Assembly: GCA_900467185.1 (NCBI GenBank)
Contig: UBPA01000020.1
Location: 186,001 to 250,000, forward strand
Direction of reading: 5' to 3'
Length of the DNA: 64,000 nucleotides
DNA from: Hyphomicrobiales bacterium
GTDB lineage: Bacteria; Pseudomonadota; Alphaproteobacteria; Rhizobiales; Rhizobiaceae
The notes under the pieces: generated by a model
Database searches by the model: none
What the model saw: the letters and a program-made list of their open reading frames with translations, nothing else
What the model was told of the DNA's origin: nothing
Shown: one piece after another, positions 33,304-41,504 of the stretch
How positions within the stretch are numbered: position 1 is the first letter of the stretch
How the letters are laid out: every line of letters starts with the position of its first letter
Program-made: the position numbers and the translations under genes

Positions 33304-35434
33304 TCCCGTAGTGCCCATCACTTTCGACTATGCCGCCATTCGCACTCACGTTGAAATGATGCACGGCCTTGCCAGCGGCGTGAACGGCTTGCTGGTGGTG
33401 TCGACGTTTTATGCAAATCCTAACGGGGACAAGGATGTGCCGGGCGTCGTCAGCCACCATCGCGTCGGTGACGTTGATGGCATGGTCGAGGCAATCGTGT
33501 GCCATGCCGAAACTCCCAATGCGAATGTGTTCGCGGGTCTGCAAGTCATGCGGCCCGACCTCGAACGCGGCAAGCGTGGAACAGAAAGCGACATCCTGGC
33601 TCTCTTGGGGCTTGTTGTCGATCTCGACGCGGACACAGGGTGCGACGGCGCCATGCCGATCGAGCCGCACCTCGTCCTTGAAACTTCACCCGGCAATCGG
33701 CAGCCGTTCGTCCTTTTTGACCGACCGGTTGAGCCGGCAGAGGCAAAGCCGCTTGCGGCCGCACTCAAACGTGCGACAGGCTCCGATCATGGCACGGCTG
33801 ACATCGCGCACGTCTGGCGAATTCCCGGTACGCTGAATTTTCCGAATCGGAAAAAGCTAGAGCGAGGTCGTTCAGTTGACCCTGCGAGCGTATTCGTAGT
33901 GGAGGGGTGGCAGGGCGATCTTATATCAGTTGAGGATATGCGCGCGGCGCTGGAGCCCTGGGCCGCCGACGTCAGGGAGGCATCTTCATTCGCTATGGGC
34001 GAGCTTCCGGCAAGTGGCAGCGTGCATGCGGGTGACCGGGCGGCGGAGTTGCTGGCCGCCTGTGACGTTGGCGACCGCTCGAACCACGCGGCGCGCGTAG
34101 TCGAGCAGTTAGCCTTCGACGGCCACTCGCCAGAGGCGGCGCTGCTTTTGTTCCTCAATGCGCCCGGCGACTGGCTCACCCGATATCCCACGGAAGATCG
34201 TGCGACGTCAGACTTTCGGAGACTTTGGGGAAAGTTTGCGGTACCGCTCATTGAAGAGCGCGAGCAACTATCCGTTTCCGTGTCCGGCTTCCTTGATCGT
34301 GTTGCGAGTAAGCCGCCGCTGGTCGCGGCTAACGACAACAAGCCTCAGGCGACTGACGGTCTTCCTTTCGTGTTCCCCAGTGTCTGGGAGGGGGTGCCAG
34401 TACCACGGCGCGAATGGTTCATAGAGAAATACGTCCCACTTCGCACCGTGACACTTCTTACTGGCGACGGGGGGCTCGGCAAGTCACTTCTAACGCTCCA
34501 AGTAAGTATCGCCTCAGCATTGGGGTGCGAGTCTGTTGGCCTTAATCCAAGGCAGGGTCGGACGCTATACGTCGGCGCCGAGGACGAGGTCGACGAGTTC
34601 CATCGGCGTATCAACGATGTTCTCGCTGCCGCGGGAGCGTCTTATCGCGATTTGCGGGAAAATTTCCTGCTTTTGCCCCTTGCTGACAGGGACGCAACTC
34701 TGGCGCTACCAGACAAGAGCGGAAAGATGGTGCCAACACCTCTCTTTGAGCGGCTTTTCGATCGCATTGTGGAGTTTCGCCCCGGGCTCGTCGTGCTTGA
34801 TACGTCGGCGGACCTATACGGAGGGGACGAAATCAAGAGATCTCAGGTGCGGCAGTTCGTTGCAATGCTAAGGCAGATCGCGATCATCTGTGACTGCGCC
34901 GTAATCCTGCTTAGCCATCCATCTGTTTCAGGGATGCAAAGCGGCGCAGGGACGTCGGGCAGTACTGCATGGAATAATTCCGTGAGGTCTCGTCTCTATT
35001 TGACGGGGGAAACAGGCGAGGGGGCGGACCCCGACGGCCGCATTTTGACAAACATGAAAAGCAATTACGGCGCCAAAGGTGGAGCGCTGAAGATGAGATG
35101 GGAGAAGGGCGTTTTCGTGCTCAATGACGGATCGACCCCGAATCCAACCCGGAGGTTGATGGAGGCAAAAGCCGAAGCTGTCTTTCTTGCTCTGCTGTCG
35201 AAATTCAGCAGGCAAGGGGTTGTGGTCGGAACCATTCCAGGGACGAACTATGCGCCCGCAAAGATGGCTGAGCGAGCTGACGCCGACGGCGTCGAGAAGA
35301 AGGCTTTGGCCTCGGCTATGTTGCGCCTTCTTGATGACGGCAGGGTCAAGGTCATCGAGGAGGGCCCGCCCTCAAAGCCGAGGCGTCGGCTCATAGTGTC
35401 AGCGGAAGACTACGGCGCGAAAGACGGAAATTAG
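33281..35434 (+). CDS. Phage primase-helicase (RepB-type primase domain plus RepA-like AAA ATPase)
   Basis: The product is 717 residues in two parts. Residues about 20-260 contain an archaeo-eukaryotic-type primase region (LLGLVVDLDADTGCDGAM and VWRIPGTLNFPNRKKLERG). Residues about 360-620 form a RecA-like ATPase: Walker A LLTGDGGLGKSLLTLQ, Walker B VVLDTSADLYGGDE, and an LLSHPSVSGMQSGAGTSGS sensor segment. This domain order is used by phages and ICE-like elements for replication initiation. It starts inside the SpoVG-like gene (23-bp overlap). Repeats that could be its origin lie just downstream. Confidence 0.87.
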   Translation: MAPIPASNPVVPITFDYAAIRTHVEMMHGLASGVNGLLVVSTFYANPNGDKDVPGVVSHHRVGDVDGMVEAIVCHAETPNANVFAGLQVMRPDLERGKRGTESDILALLGLVVDLDADTGCDGAMPIEPHLVLETSPGNRQPFVLFDRPVEPAEAKPLAAALKRATGSDHGTADIAHVWRIPGTLNFPNRKKLERGRSVDPASVFVVEGWQGDLISVEDMRAALEPWAADVREASSFAMGELPASGSVHAGDRAAELLAACDVGDRSNHAARVVEQLAFDGHSPEAALLLFLNAPGDWLTRYPTEDRATSDFRRLWGKFAVPLIEEREQLSVSVSGFLDRVASKPPLVAANDNKPQATDGLPFVFPSVWEGVPVPRREWFIEKYVPLRTVTLLTGDGGLGKSLLTLQVSIASALGCESVGLNPRQGRTLYVGAEDEVDEFHRRINDVLAAAGASYRDLRENFLLLPLADRDATLALPDKSGKMVPTPLFERLFDRIVEFRPGLVVLDTSADLYGGDEIKRSQVRQFVAMLRQIAIICDCAVILLSHPSVSGMQSGAGTSGSTAWNNSVRSRLYLTGETGEGADPDGRILTNMKSNYGAKGGALKMRWEKGVFVLNDGSTPNPTRRLMEAKAEAVFLALLSKFSRQGVVVGTIPGTNYAPAKMAERADADGVEKKALASAMLRLLDDGRVKVIEEGPPSKPRRRLIVSAEDYGAKDGN

Positions 35435-35520
35435 ATTCCGTTAATGTTCGACCATGACTTCCACCAGCCTTCGACCACCTTCCACCGCGCCTTCCCTACC
35501 ACCCCCCTATAACCCCCGTG

Positions 35521-35560
35521 GTGGTGGAACACCCCACCACCGTGGTGGAACACGGTGGAA
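35521..35560 (+). repeat. 21-bp-spaced direct repeats after primase-helicase (candidate iterons)
   Basis: GTGGTGGAACAC occurs at 35521-35532 and 35542-35553, exactly 21 bp (two helical turns) apart. A degenerate third copy (GGTGGAA) starts at 35554, and inverted CCACC motifs lie on both sides (35455-35590). The array sits 87 bp after the primase-helicase stop, as expected for a replication origin. Inference from position and periodicity. Confidence 0.45.
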
Positions 35561-35657
35561 GAATGCCACCACTACGGCTTGTGGTTTATATTAGAAAATC
35601 GCCATTCTAGCAGGAGAACAGCATGCCCATCCCGCCTTACAGAATTGCCCCCCAACC

Positions 35658-36056
35658 ATGAGCGGCCGCATTCGAACCGCAGCGCAATCCGCCCAGCGGA
35701 ACACCGCCAGGCTGAAGGAGACCTTTCTCACTCTCGCCGCTGACAGTTGCGCGCCTCGTGACCCAAGGGAGCAAGGTGCACATTATCGGCGGCACCTCGC
35801 TGACGCTCACCGGGTGATCGAAACTCTTCAACTTAAGATCTCAGAACTTGAGGCGGAGCGGGACAAGATCAAACAGCAGGCCCAGTACGATCTGAGCCTC
35901 TGTGTGACCCGAGGAGAAGCCGAACGCGAACGACTTGCTGCTTTCCGGCTCGCGCGAGGCAAGGCAGCGCTACTTGCGGAAGGCGAGGGCGGAATCACCA
36001 CCGAGCTGTCCAACGCTATTGAAGAAATCCCAGATCTCAAACCGAAGTGGATTTAG
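35658..36056 (+). CDS. Phage coiled-coil hypothetical protein
   Basis: The product is 132 residues, mostly helical. A heptad-like stretch (VIETLQLKISELEAERDKIK) suggests a coiled coil of about 25 residues; the ends are basic and acidic respectively. No enzyme motif. It starts 2 bp before a cluster of GC-rich phage genes and ends 2 bp before the next start, so an operon with the 383-residue gene that follows is probable. Not recognised. Confidence 0.6.
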   Translation: MSGRIRTAAQSAQRNTARLKETFLTLAADSCAPRDPREQGAHYRRHLADAHRVIETLQLKISELEAERDKIKQQAQYDLSLCVTRGEAERERLAAFRLARGKAALLAEGEGGITTELSNAIEEIPDLKPKWI

Positions 36057-36058
36057 GT

Positions 36059-37210
36059 ATGACTCTAAACAAAGACCTTTCGCGCCTCTCGGAGCTTCTG
36101 GCGTCCGCGTCGCAGCCGACCGAAGAAAAGCGACCTGCTGCCAAGGCCATCACCCCGGCCAACGACAACAAGCCGGCCGCTGTCAGGCTGGCATGGCCGA
36201 CGCTTGAAAGACTGGCGTACCGCGGCGACGAGCGCCGTGTGCACGCTCTGCGGCATTGGAGGAACATCTGCTTCCCCGAAACGGTCGTGCCGGTATCAAC
36301 GAATACGGACACCACGGATAACGACGCAAGATCGGAGATCCGACCCAGTGAGGGTGAACTTCTCACCGCCATCGGATGGACCGTGATCGATCGCGAACGT
36401 TGGCCGGATACCGGGCGGATGGCAAACGTTTACGAAAAGGCGGAGTTTGTTCCGCAGAGAGCGACCAACCGCAACGGCGGATCAGACACGCGGCTGGGGA
36501 ACCTGCTCTTCCGCGATGGAAAATTGATTGTCTGGGGGCAGACCGCGAAGGGGCGTCCGCTGCAGCCGGTAGAGCGTCCAGGCGGGCCGAAGGGCGGTGT
36601 GCCAGCCGAACGCACCGCTGCTGTGATATGGTCTTATCTTAGGCTAAAGGGCGCCACGTCGCCGTTGGCTGCAGAGCCTTATCGCAAGCCGCTTTCCGGT
36701 GTTCCTGCGATTTCGGGGACCATTGATCCGCTACCTCGTGAGGAACCCAGCGCGAAGGACAAAGCCGGCCGGTTCGGGGTCGCGGAAGGACGAGCGTTGC
36801 TACAGTCGCTAGGCGTGGACGGATCCGTGCCGTTCGATCAACTGCCCGCCGCGGCCACTCTGTGCCCTGACGCGCTGGTCCTCGGATCCTGGGTCGGCGG
36901 CATCAAGCGTCCGAAACCGCTCGGTGAGATCTCCGCCGCTGCGGGCGGCGAGCCTGCAACCCTTCGCGAGGTTGAGGGCCAACTGTTCGTCGACTTCCTG
37001 CGTCGCCATCTCGGCAATCACGCCCGCGTGCTCGATCTGGCGATCGGCGACGCAACGGCGAAGGAGATCGGGGTCGCGATGGGGCAGGGACCAACCTACG
37101 CGGAGAAGCGAGGACCAGCCCTCATCGACGCTGCAATCGACGCCCTCATCGCGCTAGATGAAACGGCGCGAATCGACAACGAGCCCATCCCGCAGAAACT
37201 TGCGGCCTGA
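36059..37210 (+). CDS. Phage hypothetical protein (383 aa)
   Basis: The product is 383 residues, soluble. The N-terminus is low-complexity; ALRHWRNICFPETVVP and EVEGQLFVDFLRRHLGNHARVLDLAIGDATA (helical, possibly a small nucleic-acid-binding or replisome-associated domain) are the most distinctive parts. The pattern AAVIWSYLRLKG is unusual. There is no clear catalytic motif. ATG 36059 lies 2 bp after the upstream stop with a weak TTAGGT site. A hairpin lies 51 bp after the stop. Not recognised. Confidence 0.65.
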   Translation: MTLNKDLSRLSELLASASQPTEEKRPAAKAITPANDNKPAAVRLAWPTLERLAYRGDERRVHALRHWRNICFPETVVPVSTNTDTTDNDARSEIRPSEGELLTAIGWTVIDRERWPDTGRMANVYEKAEFVPQRATNRNGGSDTRLGNLLFRDGKLIVWGQTAKGRPLQPVERPGGPKGGVPAERTAAVIWSYLRLKGATSPLAAEPYRKPLSGVPAISGTIDPLPREEPSAKDKAGRFGVAEGRALLQSLGVDGSVPFDQLPAAATLCPDALVLGSWVGGIKRPKPLGEISAAAGGEPATLREVEGQLFVDFLRRHLGNHARVLDLAIGDATAKEIGVAMGQGPTYAEKRGPALIDAAIDALIALDETARIDNEPIPQKLAA

Positions 37211-37668
37211 CGTCCGGTAAACGACACTTTCGGATCGTATTATATGACAGCTTTATTTTTCGGGGGCGCTTCGGCGGCCCCGTTTCAATTGAGGCGCTGA
37301 AGTCGCGCGGACGGTCTAACCTCGCTGCGACGCCGGGACTGTCTCAACCCATAACGAAGATGCCACGGCCCAGTGATGGTGTCCGCTACGCCTACAGCCC
37401 GATCGACAAGCCGGGGCGGCGACTATGCTGCAGCGGTGCTTGTTCCTCTCAGCCATCTTCGTTTACCTATACAGCAAAACGCGTAACCTTTGGCCACTCG
37501 CCACCGGCTCTGCTCGTCTTGCTGTCACCCCATCGCTGCCCGCTCCGTCTCCTCGGTGCGCAGCGGTCCTGCTGGAGGTTGAGCGCGCACGGTGGCCAAG
37601 GCTATCGGTAAGCCGCGCTCCCTCCAGCTTTCGTTGGTTGTTCGCGGTAGAGAAGCGCGATGTTGTGA
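37211..37668. other. 458-bp stretch without a supported gene
   Basis: This region separates the early genes from the minus-strand cargo gene. The plus-strand frames open here encode Cys/Ser/Arg-rich sequence with no ribosome-binding site and no family resemblance, so no gene is called. A hairpin with a TTCG loop (37262-37281) is the only recognisable element. A decayed gene is possible. Confidence 0.5.
37262..37281 (+). terminator. GC-rich TTCG hairpin after early phage operon
   Basis: GGGGGCGC-TTCG-GCGGCCCC forms an 8-position stem with one mismatch, 51 bp beyond the stop of the 383-residue gene, followed by GTTTC. It resembles the TTCG hairpin after the capsid gene at 45296. T-tract weak. 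Confidence 0.45.
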
Positions 37669-37884
37669 CTAGGACCTGCCGATAGTGACCCCCATTGCTC
37701 TAGGTCCAGATCTAGTAAGCTCGACCTCATTGAAGCGCTCTTGTTTTTTAGCATACTTAGGGCTGCTTTGGGGGCCAGAGCGCTCCATCCAAGTGCAGTA
37801 ATAGTAGTTATCTTCAAATGAGACCACCGTCATAAGGGGGCCTCCAGATTTCATTTGCACTGTGTCTCCGGGGTTGAAGCTCAT
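37669..37884 (-). CDS. YodC-family (DUF2158) protein
   Basis: The product is 71 residues. FNPGDTVQMKSGGPLMTVVSF and YYYCTWMERSG match the YodC pattern (FxxGDxVxLKSGGPxMTV followed by an aromatic CxW strand). GGAGG lies just upstream of ATG 37884; ATG 37887 is an alternative. It is on the strand opposite to its phage neighbours, the usual arrangement of an independently expressed lysogenic cargo gene. Function unknown. Confidence 0.8.
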   Translation of the reverse strand: MSFNPGDTVQMKSGGPLMTVVSFEDNYYYCTWMERSGPQSSPKYAKKQERFNEVELTRSGPRAMGVTIGRS

Positions 37885-37996
37885 CATATCCTCCAATGTG
37901 AGGTAGCAAATGTGACATTATCTCCGCTAAACGCAAGCTGAATCCGTCTGCACAGGCACGGCAATGACGTCTATGACCAGAGGCGCCGCCAGACAT

Positions 37997-38284
37997 CTAG
38001 AAGAGCTTGGCAATCAACGGCGCTCCTATCGCGATGCTCTGAGCTAGAGCGGCCAGCGCTGCTGCGAGGGCAGCCTTACGGCTGATTTCAGTCGCCGTGT
38101 ATTGCGTTGATACCACGTCAACCAGTCCTGTCTTTCCCTCCACGAATATGCCGCCACTAACCATTCCATTTTCATCTGGAGTATCGTCTCTCAACACCTC
38201 CACTATGGTTGATCTCCACCATAGCCCTGCAGCGCCGAGCGCCGATACTGCCGAGACAATGTTCGCGTACAGCGGAATGTCCAT
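37997..38284 (-). CDS. Small membrane protein, phage cargo
   Basis: The product is 95 residues with two hydrophobic segments, near the start (IVSAVSALGAAGLWW) and at the end (AALAAALAALAQSIAIGAPLIAKLF). The middle 35 residues are polar (RDDTPDENGMVSGGIFVEGK). GGAGG precedes ATG 38284. Minus strand, beside the YodC-like gene and divergent from the next phage gene. A role such as immunity, exclusion or membrane modification is possible but unproven. Confidence 0.6.
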   Translation of the reverse strand: MDIPLYANIVSAVSALGAAGLWWRSTIVEVLRDDTPDENGMVSGGIFVEGKTGLVDVVSTQYTATEISRKAALAAALAALAQSIAIGAPLIAKLF

Positions 38285-38401
38285 GTCGCCTCCGAATTAT
38301 AGGTACCAGCGGATCCTGGTGGCATACTACGTTCGCACGGATGCTTGGCAACTCGAAGGTGTAATTACTGAGTTTTTTAACTTAACTGCTAAGGAGCAGC
38401 C

Positions 38402-38587
38402 ATGACCACCACCAGCCAGAACATCGTCAATGAAACGCTGACCCGAGCCGCCGAGAGCCTCGACAGCCAGGCAGAACGTGCCGAGAACCATGTGGCCTAC
38501 CTGCGTGAAGAACTCGCCAAAGCCGAGACCACAGCCAAGCAGGCTCGCGCCGACGCTTCCGAGATCCGCAAGACGCTGGACATGTAG
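38402..38587 (+). CDS. Small phage coiled-coil protein
   Basis: The product is 61 residues, predicted fully helical: ESLDSQAERAENHVAYLREELAKAETTAKQA shows a heptad-like pattern. AAGGAGC precedes ATG 38402. It begins a new plus-strand run leading to HNH and terminase genes. Not recognised. Confidence 0.55.
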   Translation: MTTTSQNIVNETLTRAAESLDSQAERAENHVAYLREELAKAETTAKQARADASEIRKTLDM

Positions 38588-38592
38588 CGCCG

Positions 38593-38697
38593 ATGTTTGA
38601 TCGCCGCCCATCCTCAAGAGAGCACGGCAAGGTGCGCGGCGGCATCAGTCTTGCTGACCCGGTGAAGAGCGAAATGGCCGGCGGAGATTTTGAGTGA
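38593..38697 (+). CDS. Very small ORF (34 aa) coupled to HNH gene
   Basis: ATG 38593 to TGA 38697 gives a 34-residue basic peptide (FDRRPSSREHGKVRGGISLA). Its TGA overlaps the GTG of the HNH gene (GTGA), which suggests coupling, and it starts 5 bp after the stop of the previous small gene. The ribosome-binding site is weak. It may be a real leader-like peptide or chance. Confidence 0.35.
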   Translation: MFDRRPSSREHGKVRGGISLADPVKSEMAGGDFE

Positions 38698-38978
38698 CGG
38701 ACCAGAGGCCATGGAAAAACTTATATAAGACCGCTCGTTGGCGTGCGCTTCGAGCCCGTCAATTAAGCGAGCACCCGCTTTGCGAATGGTGCGTCGCGAG
38801 GGAGGATGTCACGGAGGCGACTGAGGTGCATCATCAGGTTGCACATCGTGGAAACCATGAACTATTTTGGTCCGGCCCCTTTTTATCGCTTTGCCGATCC
38901 TGTCATTCATCGAGAGGGCAGCGTGAGGACGCCGGTCGGACAGTTGTGACCTACGACGCCTCGGGCTGGCCGATCTGA
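38694..38978 (+). CDS. Phage HNH endonuclease
   Basis: The product is 94 residues. Zinc-binding Cys pairs CEWC and CRSC flank VHHQVAHRGNHELFWSGPFLSLC; HH, N and H form the HNH active site. Small HNH nucleases encoded directly before terminase are characteristic of HK97-type phages and are needed for packaging cleavage with TerL. The GTG start at 38694 overlaps the previous TGA by 4 bp. Terminase small subunit follows after 212 bp. Confidence 0.92.
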   Translation: MTDQRPWKNLYKTARWRALRARQLSEHPLCEWCVAREDVTEATEVHHQVAHRGNHELFWSGPFLSLCRSCHSSRGQREDAGRTVVTYDASGWPI

Positions 38979-39190
38979 TGTCCTTTGCATTAGCAAATCC
39001 TGCATCATAACCATCTGAAACCAACCTCATTAGTGATGCCTTTAGGACGCCATTCTCATGAGGCGGGGGTGTCCGAAAGTCTCAGCTTCCTCTCCTTTGC
39101 GGACCTGTGTCCCCCATAGGCGTGCAGCGCCGCGGTTCAGATGTTGACCCTTGGAGCTAGAGCCTCCGATCTTGAAAGTTGAAAACACGC

Positions 39191-39580
39191 ATGCCGATGC
39201 CCAGAACGCCGAAGGCGAAGGCCGCCGCGACGGGCCGAGATAAGCGAGATCCCAGCCGATTTGAGCCCCGCAACGAACCTGTTGTGGCCGAGGGCGTCGG
39301 CGAGCCGCATTCGTGGCTAAAGGAACACGCGCAGCTTGCCTGGCGCGAAATCGCCGCGGAAATTCCGTGGCTTAATCATTCACATAGAGGCCATCTCGCA
39401 ATCGCGGCTCAGATCCGCGGCCGGATGATGGCTGGCGACGACTGCGGAGTGCAAGCGCTCAACTTGCTTCGCCAGTGTTACGGGCAAATGGGCGCGACAC
39501 CGGCCGATGCGTCGAAAGCCGGAGCGCAGCCAGATGGCGAAACCGAAGACCCTGCGGAAAAGTACTTCCGCGGACGCTAG
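39191..39580 (+). CDS. terS: Terminase small subunit (P27 family)
   Basis: The product is 129 residues. KEHAQLAWREIAAEIPWLN and HLAIAAQIRGRMMAGD match P27-type small terminases, which recognise the pac/cos site and recruit TerL. The start is uncertain: ATG 39191, ATG 39197 and an upstream TTG are in frame, none with a strong ribosome-binding site. It overlaps the TerL gene by 47 bp in another frame. The 212 bp upstream, between HNH and terS, holds no gene and may include cos/pac. Confidence 0.85.
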   Translation: MPMPRTPKAKAAATGRDKRDPSRFEPRNEPVVAEGVGEPHSWLKEHAQLAWREIAAEIPWLNHSHRGHLAIAAQIRGRMMAGDDCGVQALNLLRQCYGQMGATPADASKAGAQPDGETEDPAEKYFRGR

Positions 39581-41504
39581 CCCAGATATCATTGACCCAT
39601 CGTACCCGACGGGTCCGGTTGATGAATATGCAGAGGCCGTCATCAATGGCGCAATCGTTGCCGGACCGCATGTCCGGAATGCTTGCCGTCGTCACCGCGA
39701 CGATCGTCTCAAGGGGCATGAACGTGGCCTCCGGTTCAATCTCAGCGCGGCGCTGGATAAGATCGGGTTCTTCGAGGACGTTTTGAAGCTGAATGGCGGT
39801 CAGTTCGAAGGCCGACCATTCATTCTGCATATCTCACAGAAGTTCAAAGTCGGATCACTATTCGGCTGGGAGAAAGTCACACCTGAAGGTGATTGGCTCC
39901 GTAGATTTCGCCGGTATTACGGCGAAGAAGGAAAAGGCAACGGCAAGTCTCCGTTCGCAGGCGGCATCGGCCTTATTGGCATGATGTACGATAGCGAGGA
40001 GCGCGCCGAGATTTACGCAGCCGGAAAGGACAAGGCGCAAGCCATGGTCCTGTTTCGCGATGCTGTCGCAATGGTTGATCAATCGCCAGCTCTTGCCAGG
40101 CGTATTACGAAGTCTGGCGGAAACCCCGTCTGGAACTTGGCCGACCTGAAGACTGGTTCGTTCTTTCGCCCGATTTCGCGCGAGGGCGCAAGCTCTGGCC
40201 CGCGCCCATACGTCGCCCTTTGCGACGAGTTGCACGAGCACCCGAACGGCGATGTCGTTGAAATGCTCGAGCGCGGCTTCAAGTTCCGCCGATCGCCACT
40301 GTTGCTGATGATCACGAACTCAGGTTCTGACCGCAACAGTATCTGCTGGGATGAGCATCAGCACGCTATCAAGGTAGCGGCCGGCACGCAGACCCCTGAC
40401 GAAGATTTTACCTACGTGGGCGAGGTGTGGGAAGGCAGCGACGACACGTTTAGCTACGTCTGCGCGCTCGATAAAGATGACGACCCGCTCACGGATCCAA
40501 CTTGCTGGATCAAGGCAAATCCGCTGCTGGGCGTCATTCTGAAATACGAATATCTGGAAGGCGTCGTAGCGCAGGCAAAGGACATTCCTTCAAAGCGCAA
40601 CGGTATCTTGCGTCTGCACTTCTGTGTCTGGACCGAGTCCGACACGTCTTGGATTCCGCGGCCGTTGCTTGAAAAAGTGATGGCCGACTTCGATCCTTAC
40701 GTCGAGCATAAGGGCAAGACGATTACTGCGGCAGGTCTCGACTTGTCTGGTTCGAAGGATTTGACCGCCGCGGCCTTCATCATTGAGACGGGCACCAAAC
40801 GCGTTGTCCGGACAGATGGTGAAGAGGTTGACCTACCCACTTACGATTTGTGGATCGAGGCTTTCACGCCGCGTGACACGATGGATGAGCGGTCCAAGGT
40901 CGATCACGTGCCTTACCGGCTTTGGAACGAGACGTTCCACAAGGACGCGGCAGGCAACGATACCGCGCAGCCTTACATCAACGCTCCGGAGGGCGCTCGT
41001 GTACGATATGATCACGTGGCTGCGCTGTTCGCTCGCATCAACGCGGAGCACGGCATTGGCGTTCTAGCTTTCGACCGCTACGCCTTCGACAAGTTCGAAA
41101 CGGAGTTGGACGACTACGGCGTCGACATCAAGACCGTAGCGCACCCGCAGGGCGGCAAGCGCCGTGCAAAGCCTGACGAGAAGAAGGTCGAGGCAGCGAA
41201 GGCTGCCGGCCTTGAGGCTCCGTTGGGGTTGTGGATGCCGGGCAGCGTTGCGGCGCTGGAGACGCTGGTTCTTGAGGGCCGCATTCGCTTGCGTCGCTCT
41301 CCCGTCCTGCTTGGCGCCCTCATGGGGGTCCATGTGGAGACGGATCCGCTGATGGGTAATCAGTGGTTCAGCAAGAAGAAATCAACGGTGAGGATTGACC
41401 CTGCCGTGGCCGCCGCAATGGCGGTGGGCGCTGCTGTCGATGGCGAGGCCGCGCCAAAGGCCGACATCGGCGACTTCATCAACAACATGGTAATGGTGAT
41501 CTAA
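39534..41504 (+). CDS. terL: Terminase large subunit
   Basis: The product is 656 residues. The ATPase has Walker A GEEGKGNGKSPFAGG (G137-K138-S139) and Walker B YVALCDELHEH, followed by a TNSGSD motif; the C-terminal nuclease region contains GLDLSGSKDLTAAAF and GVLAFDRYAFDKFE with metal-binding aspartates. This is the HK97/P27-partner TerL, which packages DNA into the prohead. ATG 39534 is inside terS; an earlier frame-compatible start at 39507 is possible. The portal start codon overlaps its stop (TAATG). Confidence 0.95.
   Translation: MAKPKTLRKSTSADASPDIIDPSYPTGPVDEYAEAVINGAIVAGPHVRNACRRHRDDRLKGHERGLRFNLSAALDKIGFFEDVLKLNGGQFEGRPFILHISQKFKVGSLFGWEKVTPEGDWLRRFRRYYGEEGKGNGKSPFAGGIGLIGMMYDSEERAEIYAAGKDKAQAMVLFRDAVAMVDQSPALARRITKSGGNPVWNLADLKTGSFFRPISREGASSGPRPYVALCDELHEHPNGDVVEMLERGFKFRRSPLLLMITNSGSDRNSICWDEHQHAIKVAAGTQTPDEDFTYVGEVWEGSDDTFSYVCALDKDDDPLTDPTCWIKANPLLGVILKYEYLEGVVAQAKDIPSKRNGILRLHFCVWTESDTSWIPRPLLEKVMADFDPYVEHKGKTITAAGLDLSGSKDLTAAAFIIETGTKRVVRTDGEEVDLPTYDLWIEAFTPRDTMDERSKVDHVPYRLWNETFHKDAAGNDTAQPYINAPEGARVRYDHVAALFARINAEHGIGVLAFDRYAFDKFETELDDYGVDIKTVAHPQGGKRRAKPDEKKVEAAKAAGLEAPLGLWMPGSVAALETLVLEGRIRLRRSPVLLGALMGVHVETDPLMGNQWFSKKKSTVRIDPAVAAAMAVGAAVDGEAAPKADIGDFINNMVMVI

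Noticed and set aside
37360-37685. Two overlapping plus-strand frames (83 and 86 residues)
   Set aside because: Cys/Ser/Arg-rich, no ribosome-binding site, no resemblance to phage proteins; treated as non-coding.
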